Source: Cheilinus undulatus
Lineage: Eukaryota > Chordata > Actinopteri > Labriformes > Labridae
Assembly (NCBI RefSeq): GCF_018320785.1
Contig: NC_054872.1
Coordinates: 38,242,551-38,306,550, forward strand
Direction: 5' to 3'
DNA: 64,000 nt
Part shown: piece after piece, positions 1-11,429 of the stretch
How the letters are laid out: the number at the start of each line of letters is the position of its first letter
Position numbering within the stretch: the first letter of the stretch is position 1
The notes under the pieces: model-generated
Databases searched by the model: none
The model's input: the letters and a program-made list of their open reading frames with translations, nothing else
Told to the model about the DNA's origin: nothing
Made by a program: the position numbers and the translations under genes

Positions 1-1374
1 CCCATAAAAATAAAATAATCAAGTCAAAACTAAATTTTTAGTTTACTCAGATTATCTTTGTTAAATACTAAAATTTGTTGGGTGATGTAAAAAATTTATG
101 TGTGACAAAAATGAAAAACTTAAAAGATATCAGGAAGGGAAGGAAAGATGTTTTTACAGCACTGTGGTGTTCTCCTGGGTGGCAGCGCCAGAGAAGTGAC
201 AGACAGAACTTTGCTCCAATCACCTTCTGAGGTTTTTAAAGGTTCTGCCCTTACCAAACGCTGTCTCCGAGGTTTCTTCCAGGTGGATTTGACATACTTC
301 CCCTGCCACTGATATGTGAAACAGCCTGTCTTGTGTATCAGGTTAGCTGATGTCTAAAACATCAGGAAGTTAGTCAGCCTACTTTTGTTATCCTGATGTG
401 CTCGTTTCAGTGCATAATAAATGTTAATGAGTGTGTTTATGTAGAAGTTATTTCATCAGTCTCAAAACTCAAGCCTCTCACACTAAACTTGTGCACAACA
501 GCACGACAAAACGTCATCACAACGTCACAACTGTCTGGTTTCTCCTCCAGCACTAATGAGCAAGTGAGAGTGAGAGAGAAAGTACCCTGATTAGTCTGGC
601 AGCATCAGTGTCAGACACCCAGCGGGGCGTCCACAGCTCCGTGTGTGTTTCTGTGTGTGTGTTATGTGTATATTCAAACATTTGTATGGCTGCCAGTTTT
701 TCTACTCTCCTGTTTTTTTCTTGCCTTTCCTCCTCTTTCTCACTTTCTTCATCTATTCTGTCTCTAAGCTCCAAAAACTCTGATCCCTGCATTCGCTCAG
801 TCTGGCAAATGACTGCAGGGGCTGACAATCCAGTGTCAGCACGCGCCGCCACAGTCAATAACGCTGTCCCATGTCACCGCACTACACTGGCTAAAGCTCA
901 CATTTCTTATCCCTCCAGAAACTGCTGCTTAACAGCCCTGCTCTGCCTTCGCCAATCCTTCGAAACGCATCGCCATATCCCCCTCGTAGCCCCACCCTGA
1001 CTCGTTTCTTTGGTTCTCCAAATGACCAGAACATCCTTGGGTGAAGTCAGAGCTGCATATTTTAAGGTCAAGTGAAGCACCCAGAAAAATTTGGGATCAA
1101 ATGTGATATGCTTTTTGACGATGCCCCTGAATTCTAAGTAAGTGATGGGTGACTGATCTAGCTGTAACAAGGCAGGGTCATGTAGGCCAGAACCAAAAAC
1201 ACACTTGAATTGCATACACGCATACACAGGCATGCATGCATGGGGCGCAGTGGAGCTCATACAAGTGTTACCAAGAAATTGTACTCTCCACCATAATCCA
1301 CTTCTCCCTATCGTGTTCCATTAACCTCACCGTGAACATCCACACATGCTCACACACTCACGTCTGTCAGTGTC
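1..1374. other. Gene-free stretch, left edge
   Basis: I see no gene here. The open frames on both strands are short, overlap each other and show no family motif. A GT-rich simple repeat lies at about 639-668. The part from about 780 to 1000 is richer in C and G than its surroundings and could be regulatory, but nothing in it is diagnostic. Confidence 0.5.
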
Positions 1375-1570
1375 AGAGTCTGTGTCGTCCAGCTCCATTG
1401 TATCTGCATGAGGCTGAGATAATGGCATCTGTCGCTGCTCCTTTTGTCAGCGCGGTCCCCGGCCCCTGCTCGCTGCTGGTCCCCATTAGCTGGCTGCTGG
1501 CCTGCTGGCCCCTCCGCGCCACGCTCCGCTGCCTGAGCGAGAAAATACAGGAGACGCCTGTCCCTTCCCA
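1375..1570. other. Candidate conserved noncoding element
   Basis: This is a GC-rich, non-repetitive island in an AT-rich gene desert. It holds compact homeodomain and POU-like words (TATCTGCATGAG, GATAATGG, CCATTAGC). Two overlapping minus-strand frames and one plus-strand frame cross it, but none has a recognisable protein motif or clean splice sites, so coding is unlikely. The call rests on composition and on the human neighbourhood, where RRAGC borders the POU3F1 gene desert. No alignment was run. Confidence 0.3.
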
Positions 1571-1790
1571 CAACTCACACTTTGGTTACCCTCACCTTCC
1601 TCTCCTGTCTCTCTGCAGGTCTGCGCTCTGCTGCAGGTTAGAGGAAGCAGAGGAGTTTGTTAGCCTTAAAAAGAAGAGGAAGAAATGGCAGCTGTGTTTG
1701 GAGTCAGAATACATTGGACTCATTGGAAGAGATACCTACAAAAAGGTTTCTTATTTTTTTGTACATATTTGTCCCACTGAAATTTTTTAG

Positions 1791-2115
1791 ATCTAACAAA
1801 TTCTAACACTAGACAAAGATAACCTGAGTAAATACAAAATGCCATTTTTAAATGAGGATTTCATTTATGAGAGAAAAAAAGCAAATCAAAACTACAGTAT
1901 GTGGCCATATTTGAATAAAGTAAAGAAATTCAAGAACAGATGAGAAAGTCATTGACATCTATCAGTGTGGAGAGGGTTAAAAAGACATTTCTTAGACATT
2001 GGGACTCCAGCGACCCATGGGGAGAGCCATTAACCACAAATGGAGAAAAACTGGAACCTTCCCAGGAGCATATTATAAAGAGTTTCCCTGGTGTTGTGAC
2101 AGATAAACAGGAAGA
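1791..2115 (+). mobile_element. Tc1-like DNA transposon fragment
   Basis: The segment 1797-1890 matches the sub-terminal part of the Tc1-like element at 19488-20048 (shared words ACTAGACAAAGATAACC and CCATTTTTAAATGA). It runs into a decayed copy of the N-terminal transposase region, with remnants corresponding to the usual helix-turn-helix stretch (GACATCTATCAGTGTGGAGA, TTGGGACTCCAGCG, CACAAATGGAGAAAAACTGG). The catalytic domain and the right end are missing and no frame is intact. It is a dead, truncated copy. The right border is approximate. Confidence 0.7.
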
Positions 2116-2287
2116 CAGATAAAATTGACAAATAAAAGACTAAACCTTTCTTTCTGATAAATCATTGCATTGTTGAAATCAGTACTTTTTCCACATCACT
2201 GTTTTAAAACCCAGGCATATAAGATGATACACTCTCTGAACTTTTGCAAGTTTTTTTTTCCATTTCTGGTCAGAAATGTAATTATTT

Positions 2288-2400
2288 CATTTAACCTTTA
2301 TTTATTTATCCTTTTATTAGGTTAGTGCTATTGAGATCAGTGATCTCTTTTTCAAGGGGGACCTGGCCAAGACCAGCAGCAATATATAGTTTCAAAAATC
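2288..2400 (+). repeat. Interspersed repeat fragment
   Basis: The segment has the pattern AACCTTTATTT, then CATTGAGATC-like, then CTCTTTTTCAAGGGGGACCT and GGCCAAGACCAGCAGC. I recognise this as a widely dispersed teleost repeat of unclear class. The ends are not defined and only one copy is present in the window. Confidence 0.4.
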
Positions 2401-3480
2401 AAACATGCTCAAGCTTGAATAATTCACAATTAACAATAAATGCAATAATAATGAAACATCTGCTAAGATAGAGGCATACAGAAAAGTGAGCTGTGCAAAT
2501 TAACATCAGTCTGCATATCGTTCTTAGCAAAAGGTGCAGAAAACCTTCTTTTCCAACTCAGTTTGGGCTTTGACAACTACAACAAATTGAACAAATTCAA
2601 ATGAATGCATGTTGTGTAATCTCGCTACACTTAATATTAGCAACAGTTTCCAACAATTCCATAGGGATGTCGTATTTAAGGATAATGCAACTAAAAATGA
2701 GACCTTAGATTAGTGGCATGGGTAAAATTAGCTGCAAAATGTACTTTTTAAAGGTCTTGAGTAAGACATCTTGTCTCACTTGAAGAAAAATAAGTAAAAT
2801 TTCCTAACTGCACTGGCAGCTATTTACTCATTAGAGTCAAACAGGACTATTTATTAATTTTTTTGATTATCTATATACTTTTAATATTTCTGTCCCATTT
2901 TCACCACAAAAAGGTGAAACCAAAACAATAAAGAAATAAGAACAATCTTTTGCATCCTCACACACATGCAGAGAACATTACTGGGTGTATCTTACCATTC
3001 ATTTTCTGAAATATTTACACTAAGGCTGTCAAATGATCAGCTTTTAAAAATGTGAATAATCCCAGAAATTTCTACAGTAAATTGCGGTTAATCTGCTTTT
3101 TGCATCACATTATAAAATTTAACATTGATTTTTTTGCTTGCTGGACCTTAATTCCTGATGGTTTTTCAAATTTCAAATAACTCCACAACCTCTGTTTTTT
3201 ATCATTGTTATGATACAATGGTAAAAAAGCAAAATAACGTCTGCAGGGGTTATCTGTGTAGTGGTGGATGTGGGAAAACTTGTGGATGTTTCTGCCCTTG
3301 GCTTGGAAGTCTTTTAACAATTTGACCCTTCGGATGCACTAATTGAGGAACTGTTTGCTAGTTGGTCTTACACCACAGGGTGGTCATCCTTTGTTGGCCA
3401 AGCTGCTAAAGAAATGTGGGGATTTAGGGTATACTCACTTCTGCAGGCGCCACTGCACCACTGCTTTTCAGGTATATGTG
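2401..3480. other. AT-rich stretch, no gene seen
   Basis: This AT-rich sequence has no open frame with a recognisable motif. No tandem or terminal repeat is evident. Confidence 0.45.
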
Positions 3481-3488
3481 CTCTTACG

Positions 3489-4030
3489 CAGTGTTAATTT
3501 TGTCGACTGAAACTATGACTAAAAATGTTTGTCAACTGCCTTTTTTTCCATGACAAACACTAGACTAAGACTAGCCAAAAATAGAACTGTGATGACTAAA
3601 ACAGACACAAAATAAGTTTAGTTTTCATCAAGATGACCAAAACTAGACTAAAATGTAATTTAGGTTTTGTCAGACATTAAAAATCCATTATATTTCCCCA
3701 CTGTGGGTAAATCTGTCAGAAAACAATGCATCTGCATATCTGTTGCCTCTCAGCTGTAGAAAGCAGGGACCCCAGGTTTGGCAGAGGGCATAGAACACAC
3801 TACCATGATTTGGTACCAGATTTAGGCAAGAGAATAAATGCTTAGACTAAAAGTAAAGACTAAAATGAGAGGACTTCTATGGAGTAAAACTAGACTAAAA
3901 TGCTTTTGAGTTTTCGTCAACTAGACTAAAACTATAAAGGGCAGAACTGACTAAAATGGGAGTAAAACTAAAAGACATGTAATCAAAAGACTAAGACTAA
4001 AACTAAAAATAGCTGTCAAAATTAACACTG
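3489..4030. mobile_element. Non-autonomous hAT-like element (MITE)
   Basis: The element starts CAGTGTTAATTTTG and ends with the reverse complement, CAAAATTAACACTG. It is flanked by 8-bp direct repeats that differ at one base: CTCTTACG at 3481-3488 and CTCTTAAG at 4031-4038. An 8-bp target duplication with CAG...CTG ends fits the hAT superfamily. The 542-bp body is a run of degenerate GACTAAAA-type words on both halves and codes for nothing, so the element depended on a transposase supplied elsewhere. Confidence 0.8.
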
Positions 4031-4265
4031 CTCTTAAGCGAAGTATACTTTGATTAGAAATGAAACACTTGTTAAGGTTTTGCAGTGCAAAAGCTGCATC
4101 TAAGAGTCATGTTATGGATTAATTTTAAGCTATCTTTCCCCTAACATCATCAGTAACTCATGTTAAACTTGAGCAAAATAAGATGAATACCTAGCACAAT
4201 GCCACTTTGCTCAACATGTATGTTACTGCCTGGAATAATCAGTTTCGATTATTTTGATTAATCTG

Positions 4266-4838
4266 TCTGTTGCAGACCTCTACAATGGGGCAACCTTGAC
4301 CGTGTAGCAGAAAGTGACGTACTTACCCTTGTCGGGTTTTTTTCCTTGGTTTGTGGTGTGTTGTTCTTAATTTTTCCCCCCTCCCTATCTCCCCTTCCCT
4401 AACCCTAGCCATTAGGGTTTTGGTGCCTAACCCTAACTCTCTTTGGGTTTTTCTTAGTTTGTGGTGTTATTTTGAACCTCATCCCCTCCCCCTTACCCTA
4501 ACCTTTAGTGTTCAGGTGCTTAACCCTAACCCTCTTTGGGGTTTCCTTAGTTTGTGTTGTTATTTTTAACACTGTTGTTTAATTTAGTTTCTTTTTTTGT
4601 GCCTAACCCTAACCCACTTTAGGTTTTCTTTACCCTATCCTATCCGTATCCTTCCCTTACCCTAACCCTACGTATTTGGGTGCCTAACCTATTGTGAAAA
4701 ACATTCACTTATCGTAACCCCTGCCAACTAGCAGAAAATATAGATCATTCAGTTCGTCATTCTGGTCCCAGCTTAGGTAATGCGTGTCACTTCCGGCCCC
4801 ACAGTCGAGGTTGCCCCATTGAAGAGGTCTGCAACAGA
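4266..4838. mobile_element. TIR element carrying telomere-like repeats
   Basis: The left end (4266-4300) begins TCTGTTGCAGACCTCT. The right end (4804-4838) reads AGAGGTCTGCAACAGA, its exact inverse. The two 35-bp ends differ at only two positions, and a weaker gap-free match continues inward to about 70 bp. Between them lie several short clusters of CCCTAACC/TTAGGG-type words (about 4395-4420, 4425-4440, 4490-4535, 4600-4615 and 4655-4675) with degenerate spacers. There is no transposase frame and I could not find a convincing target-site duplication. It is best called a non-autonomous DNA transposon of unassigned superfamily. Confidence 0.7.
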
Positions 4839-4839
4839 T

Positions 4840-5830
4840 GAGACCAAAACGCCCCACCACGAGGTGTGCAGCCAGATCCTGTAGCTATTTTTTTTTTCAT
4901 TTTTTCTGTGATGATGAGTAAACTTCAGTAGAAAACTTCTACTTATGTATCTCCTTTACTCTGATAATAAATCTCGTTTTCCAGACAAATTCCTTAAGGA
5001 ATTACCAAGTTTAAACCAAATGTCTAAGGAAAATGGAGTAAAAGAGATGTATGCGTGCATACCCTTCTGTAATGATTTGCTTTTTAAACATGTTTTGTCT
5101 TTTCTCTATGTTTGGTTATATTTTGTTCCCTTTGGGGTCCAAATTACAGCTTTTTTGTAAAATAAGAGTGCTTCGAATTTGTCAAAATTTGGGTCACAAA
5201 TTCTCTAAAGGAGGCGATGGTTGGTCCTGATGTCTGACCAGTTGAGAACCACTGCTTTAGCCATTTACTGAAATTGAAAGTAAGTCAACAACACAAAAAG
5301 ATTTTGGTAGAAAATAGCTTATCATTCATGATTTCAGAGTTGAGACGATGTCGATATACCTCTGATATGTGACCTGTAATTTCTACCTTCAAGTGAGATT
5401 TCGTGGATACCATCATTCTGACATACTACTAGAGTTTATGTACTAAACATAAGGATGTCACATTTACAATCTGAAGCATGCTTCATCATGTCTAATGCAC
5501 TGTGTTTCTGTATGAACTTAGTTTCTCCTCATTTCGAACAGGAGCAAAGCAGCAGTGTCAGAGAAGGGATGTTAACTTGCTGTTAAGAGCTTGGTACAAT
5601 CAAACAATCTCTAAAGTGTCCATCTCAGCACTGTGTCCCTTGTCTACGCTGCATAATTACACTCAGCGGAGCCACATTTCTTTACAGTGTAACAAATGAA
5701 GTCTGTATTACATCTGTCACCCATCTGAGACGTCTCACTTAGCCACATCATTTTCCCCTCATCCCTCATAAGCACGGCTAATAAAATGTAAAGATGGGAG
5801 ATAACACAGCACTGACGGAATTTTATTAAC
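4840..5830. other. No gene seen; hAT remnant inside
   Basis: No gene is recognised. The part 5085-5255 is the 3' portion of an hAT-like element of the family described at 42707-42975 and 43152-43415. It ends in the same CAGTTGAGAACCACTG terminus at 5255, and its left half is lost or too decayed to place. Confidence 0.5.
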
Positions 5831-5834
5831 AACC

Positions 5835-6070
5835 TAATGGCAATATCATTGTTGTAATGATACTAAGATGACGGGCGGGCTGGCGTGCGGAAGTGAGCAT
5901 GACATCACAGGGAGTAAAGTGTGTTCTGCAGCCTTTATTTCATTATTGGTTAAGCTTCCTTATTAGGGACAGGGGGCAGAGGCAGCGTCGCCTTTGATAA
6001 AGCAAGCCAATTTCAGCAGCTGCTATGTTCCTAAATTACAGCTGTACATCATGCAGGTCCCTCTCTCTCT
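5835..6070. other. Candidate conserved noncoding element
   Basis: This non-repetitive stretch contains homeobox-like words (TTTATTTCATTATTGG, CCTTATTAGGGAC), a TGACATCA near-CRE and a GC-rich patch (GACGGGCGGGCTGGCGTG). It has no protein motif or splice structure. I flag it as possibly regulatory on composition and gene-desert position only. Confidence 0.25.
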
Positions 6071-6199
6071 TTCTCCACTGATTCCTCAACTTCTCCTCAC
6101 TCTTCTCTCTCCTGTGCTCTGCTCTCTATCTGCAGGGACTGTGTGTGATGTTGATCTCCATGTTGCCTGCACTGTGAAGCAGAAACAGTGAGAGGAGAG

Positions 6200-8000
6200 T
6201 GAGGGAGGATGGCTTAAACGGCAGACAACAGCCCCATCTACAGGTCAGATTCATACAACTGATTACTAAGGGCACTGAAGATTATCTGGTTGTACTTAAA
6301 GTGAAAATAAAGCCCTTATTGGTTACTTTCTATGGGCAGGATTTCCAACTTCATCCCAAAAGGAAACTTTTATTTTGAAAAGTTGACTTGTTCAGTAAAT
6401 CCCTCATCACGGGCATGACCTGACCTCATTTTCACTACCATTTAAAGCTCCTTTAAGCAGAACTTTGAAGTTGTGTCAATTATTGGACCTCCTGTGAATG
6501 AAGCTGGATTATTTACCTCTGTTAATCCTGTCACTTTCATGTGTAAAAAGTGATGAAAAATCTCACCCTTTTTGCCTAAATGCGACTCACATTGGATTTT
6601 TAGCTTTAAAAATGTTCAAAAGGCCGTTTTGGAAGCAATCTGTCAATCGCCTGGTCCGACACCTACCCTGTGGCAAGGGTGACAAGCATATAAATGACAT
6701 ATATTCACGTTGTAAATCTGTATCCTTAGGGTTTTGTTAGCTTTTAAAGGTCTTTTTAAAGCTTCATTTTACATTTCAGCCTGTTTCACAACTACATAAA
6801 AAAATCCTAATTGGAGCTTCAGTTCTTTTTAAACACTAATCCTTTGTTCCTTAAAATGTAGTTTTAAAAATCTGCTTAAATCTCTTAAAGTCATAACTGA
6901 TACCTTTAAGATTCTTGTTCTGATCATAAAAAACCCAATGTAGATTTTTTTATGTGATGTAAAATATCAGTATGAATTAAATCAGAAAATCTCAGAAGCC
7001 AAAACATGTCGATTTTTTATTTTTAAATGCAATATAGAAAGGATAAACATTTGACTCCCTGAGACTGCCAAAGGTACAGGTGCCACTGTTATAAAGGGCT
7101 GTCGAACCTAGAAATATCTTGAAACAATCATAGAAAACAAGCTTTGGAGCAAACTGTGAGGCTGTATATTAAAAATGAAACCAGTAATAAACCAGTGTTT
7201 ATTTTGTCCTCCTTCCACACTCTGCTTTTACTGAATAATTTTGATCTTTTTGCTTGGTGTCATGGTTTGGGAACCTGTCTCTTAAAAACAGAAACAGTCT
7301 TAATCAGACTGTGAAGTGGTCCTGTTGTCTGGATGGAGAGTCATAGTTTAACCTAGAGTCCCCAAAGACCAGACAGTTACAGAGGCTAGCTGGATCATTT
7401 AAAAAAAGAAAATACATACTGAATTTCAGCATCTTCCATCTAGATGTAGGTAAAGTACTGGCCTGAAAAAACAGCCGATATAAAAATAGTTTTGTCCCAG
7501 CAGCCATGAGCAACATCAACAAGTCATAAAACTAAAATATCAAGAATGCAGAAGCAAAATGATGCATTATTTACTAATTATTGATCTTTGCACATTTTAT
7601 TCCTCCTGATCTTGTCTCTATTGATGACACATTTCTATCTTTGTACCCATTATGCTTGCTTTTACTTTCCATGCCTCAGCCATCCTTATTTTTATCTTGC
7701 ATTAATACCCCTTCTTATTTGTACTAAGGGTTACCCCTTTGTTGTACTGACCACTATGGTCACTGTATGTTTTGTCCTGCGGTGCTGATTGTGTTTGATA
7801 GAAGCTGGCTTACTCTCTGTGAACCAAATCTACCTAAAGTTACTTTGCCTTATCTTATATTTGGTAGTTACTTTCCTCTCTCTGAACTAATTGATTGGTG
7901 GAGTTATCATTTCATATTAAGCATTTACATATTAAACATGCTATACACATTGTAAAATCACATTTGTAAACATTAATTTGAACAGAAAATTAAAACAGAT
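6200..8000. other. AT-rich stretch, no gene seen
   Basis: I see no coding gene and no clear repeat in this region. The short open frames are AT-rich and have no motif. Confidence 0.4.
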
Positions 8001-8029
8001 ATCCTTAAAAAAGATGGAAGAACGTAGAT

Positions 8030-9105
8030 ATTTTTGTACAAACAAAACCTTGTTGGAGCGTTGAGGTCACCAAAATTACTTTGCACACTTGAAAGTGGAA
8101 TAAATGATTCTGTGTTTGGATTTAGGAATGCCACCCGTGGAGTCCCCCAGGGATCAATGATTAGTCCTTTACTGTTCATACTTTATATCAATATCTGCAG
8201 TGTTACTGAGTCTTTTAGAATACATAATATTTGCAGATGAAATTAATTAAATTTTTTCTAGAAGGAATTTCAAATAAATTGTGTGTGGTGTTGAAAAGGA
8301 AAATCTCAAAACTTAGTTTGATGTTAATAAATTGTCTCTAATTATCAAGAAAACTAAATTTAGGGTTTTTTGGGATTTGAAATTAAACTGATTTTGCTAT
8401 TACACCAAAAAGTTCTAATGTTAACATTGAAAGAATTTTTGACACCAAACTTCTCAGGTTTGTGATTGATCATAAGTTAACATAGAAAAATATATTAAAG
8501 GAAAAAAAAAACAGCAGCAATCCTGTGTAAATCCCTAAATATATGGGATTATAAGGCCTTAAATTTAAATCAATTAAATCAATTAATCCCTAACTGCTCC
8601 TTACATATTACTGTGTGTATATGTGGGAATCTTCCTTCAAAACTACAACAAATTTAACAGTAATACTGCAAAAACCAGCCATATGTATAATCAATAAGGC
8701 AGACTAAAATCAAAGACATGTCCAGACTCTGGAGAAAAGTTCTTCACAAAACAGGAGAGTCGACATGATATGAGAGGTGTTTCTAAATTTACCGTACTAA
8801 AAGCCAGCAAGGCATAAAAAGGAGTTTTTCTAGTGTGTTTCTATTGTTGGGGTTTAACTCTGGAATGACACCAAATAAAAAAGACGTCATTCAATTTTGG
8901 CACTGAAGAAAATGGTTTGTAAGCTATTTTCAAGGCTCATAGGTGTACTGACTTATCTGTTATTGTTTAAAGTGATCAGAATGCAGGACAGGCTTTTATA
9001 AGCAGTTTGCTTCAGCCTATGCCTCTCAGTCACTGCTAGATATATGAGCACTGACTTTGTTCAAACATTTTTTTAATTTTGTGTGATGGCTGAATAAAAA
9101 CTACT
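8030..9105 (+). mobile_element. LINE fragment (Jockey/CR1/L2/Rex1-type)
   Basis: The frame at 8034-8240 contains TRGVPQGSMISPLLFILYIN, the B motif of non-LTR reverse transcriptases. It is followed at about 8230 by a decayed F-A-D-type catalytic box. Further down are remnants of the C-terminal part seen in this clade: a piece encoding IERVFDTKLLRFVIDHKLT-like residues around 8425-8480, a YCVYMWG-like piece near 8610, and an LW-type end near 8860. The 5' part (ORF1, endonuclease) is absent and the frame is interrupted many times, so this is a dead 5'-truncated copy. The clade is inferred from motif style only. Confidence 0.75.
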
Positions 9106-9435
9106 ACTAAAGCTGTATGACTCAGCACAGTCTACTGAGAATTAAAGGTTCTAAGAACTAAATGATTTCAGGAGTGGCTAGATCATGTTATCATTCAGAC
9201 TAACGCTTGTTAAATATGCAGATTTTTAAAGCTCTCCCTAATGATATACAGTGTAATTAAAATCTTTACCTCCTCTAGATCATAAAGACACTTTAATCTT
9301 TCAAAGCATTAGCTTTCACTACTTCAGATCAGTAGCTATAAAAAAACATTTTTTTGTATGATGTAAATATTTACATGTGTTGGCACAAAAAATGCCCAAA
9401 CCCCTATTCCATAGAGGCTTTTTAAAATCTCTTTT

Positions 9436-10250
9436 AACCTCTTAAGACCTGACCTTTTGTTTGGAATATATTTTTAGCTTTTCCCACTTCTTCAGGAGAA
9501 GAAAAAACTAAAATGTTATAACATCAGTCCAGTCCTTGAACAGGCTTTCCTTGGAAATTTTTCCTTCCTGAAAGCCACATAAAGTCTCTGAAATTTCCAA
9601 AGAAATTACCCACAATTTATTTGATATTTGCAAACATATTTTAAATCATCCCATGAAAAGTACCCAACAATCTTCAAACAGTTCCGAAACGTTTCAGTGA
9701 AACTTAAAATCCTAAATTTTATCACACATTTTTTCCCCTAAATAATCAACACCAAAAAAAAATCCTGAAAAATTTGTCAGAGTTCCCAAATTTTCTAAAT
9801 TCAAAGCAAATTCCTCCAACATTTTCCAAGCAAATGATCAAAAAATACCAAAATATTATCCAAGACATCCAAAAATCCAGAACAAGTTCTCTCAAATTTC
9901 CATAAAAATATTTTAAAATTTTAAGGAACCAACCCCACCAAATTTCACAAAATATATCCAAAAAAAAAAATCACATTTCCACAAACAGCCAAACAACTGT
10001 CCAGAATTTCCATGAAAATGCCAAAATAAATGCAAATATCAACATAAATTTCCCCAAAACTTTGATGAAATTCTCCAAAATATAAAAACATATACCTTAA
10101 ATTTCCATGGAAATACTTATAAATTTCCAAGAAAATTCCCTGAAATATCCAAACAGCAATTTCTCTCAACATTCTAAGCAAATTACTTAAACTCTGACAG
10201 ACATTTTGGACAAATCTCAAAAATTCTAATAGCAAAAACTATCACTACCT
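9436..10250. repeat. AT-rich dispersed repeat, copy 1
   Basis: The segment opens with ACCTCTTAAGACCTGACCTT and TTTGTTTGGAATAT, then becomes a long run of degenerate AAATTTCC/CCAAAA words on the plus strand. A second copy with the same opening and order of words lies at 32318-32670. The long minus-strand frames across it are by-products of the A-rich composition. The class is unknown, and I see no terminal repeats or target duplication. Confidence 0.5.
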
Positions 10251-10259
10251 TGTAGGAGA

Positions 10260-11429
10260 GACAAAATGTAATGTCCTCATACATACATTTAAGGTCTTTG
10301 GAGGATATGTTCATTTTTAATTCTATTTCATTTTTGATTGCTGTTATTGTGATTTGCCTCTTTATTTCAAAGTCTCTTTTCTCTAATGTTTGACTGTCTA
10401 CTTGTAAAATTGTTTAACTAGGATTTTAACATGATAATCACTTCAAAAATTCTAAATCCTGATTGATCACTTTCTTTTGGGATCTGAAAACCATTTTAAG
10501 AGGGTTCAGCCATGTTTTTATGAATGATATTGTGCCAATAGATCTTCAGTGTTTTAAATGTTTTCTATTATGTAGAAGGTGGACGATTAGGGGGTAAAAA
10601 GGATAAAGCTCTCTCCCAAAGATAAAGACATGGCCCATCCTAAACTTAGGTGAAGATTACCTTTAATTTAAAACCTTAATACGCAATATTACCTGATAAA
10701 GCAACAAAAAATGTTATTCTTTGTTGTCTGATTCGAATGCAAACCCCCTATAAAAATAGTTTGAGCCTTGATTTTGTAACAGTAACACTGGACCAGGACA
10801 GTAATGCCAGTGTGAAAAACCAATGATAAGACCTGCACCTATTTTTTCCTCCTGCTTCATATCTGACTGGAGCCAGGACCAGGAGATGAATATCAACCAG
10901 GGGGTTGGCACTAATGCTGCAGATCCAATGTGCATGTGTTGCTATCATTAAATGGCAAAATGGGAGGGCCCATTTAATAAGCTTTTTGGTCAGTCATTTC
11001 TGGTCCAGTCATTTCTGTAGGTAGGCCTGATCATGTACATTTATTTTTTGAAAATTTTCCACAAGTGTTGGGGGTTTGGACATATATTAAAGGAGCATAT
11101 AGGAACAAAAGTTGCAGATTTTCTAAGCTATAAAAGCTTTAGCATCTGTTTGCATGATACAAACTTATTCCTATAGGAATAAAAGCAACTGCACATTTTT
11201 CTTTCATTATAATTGAGATTTAGTGTGTTTTTCTTATATACTGGTAATTTATATTCTTTATGTTTCTGTGCACAAATATGTGTAACAAAATCTGTGCTCA
11301 AATTTCCACCATAGGATCTGGTCTGTTATGATTCTTATTTCATTAAAATTGCTGGAAAATGAAATAACAGTGTGAGTTACTCCATGAAAGGTCGGGCTCT
11401 GTCCATCCTGAGCTCTGACAAAATCAGCT
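10260..11429. other. No gene seen
   Basis: This AT-rich sequence has no recognisable coding frame. Two overlapping minus-strand frames near 10714-10948 lack motifs, and their composition matches the surroundings. Confidence 0.4.

Noticed and set aside
1236-1790. 184-residue open frame on the plus strand
   Set aside because: It has no recognisable domain, low-complexity ends, and overlaps open frames on the other strand in a GC-rich noncoding island.
4380-4690. Telomere or chromosome-fusion scar from CCCTAA repeats
   Set aside because: The words are short, degenerate and spaced, and they lie between inverted terminal repeats, so a transposon interior explains them better.
8034-8240. Possible domesticated reverse transcriptase
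   Set aside because: The motif is part of a truncated LINE with many interruptions downstream, and there are no splice sites or signs of constraint.
9746-10235. Two long Phe/Trp-rich minus-strand frames
   Set aside because: They are translations of an A-rich degenerate repeat; the odd amino-acid mix follows from composition.
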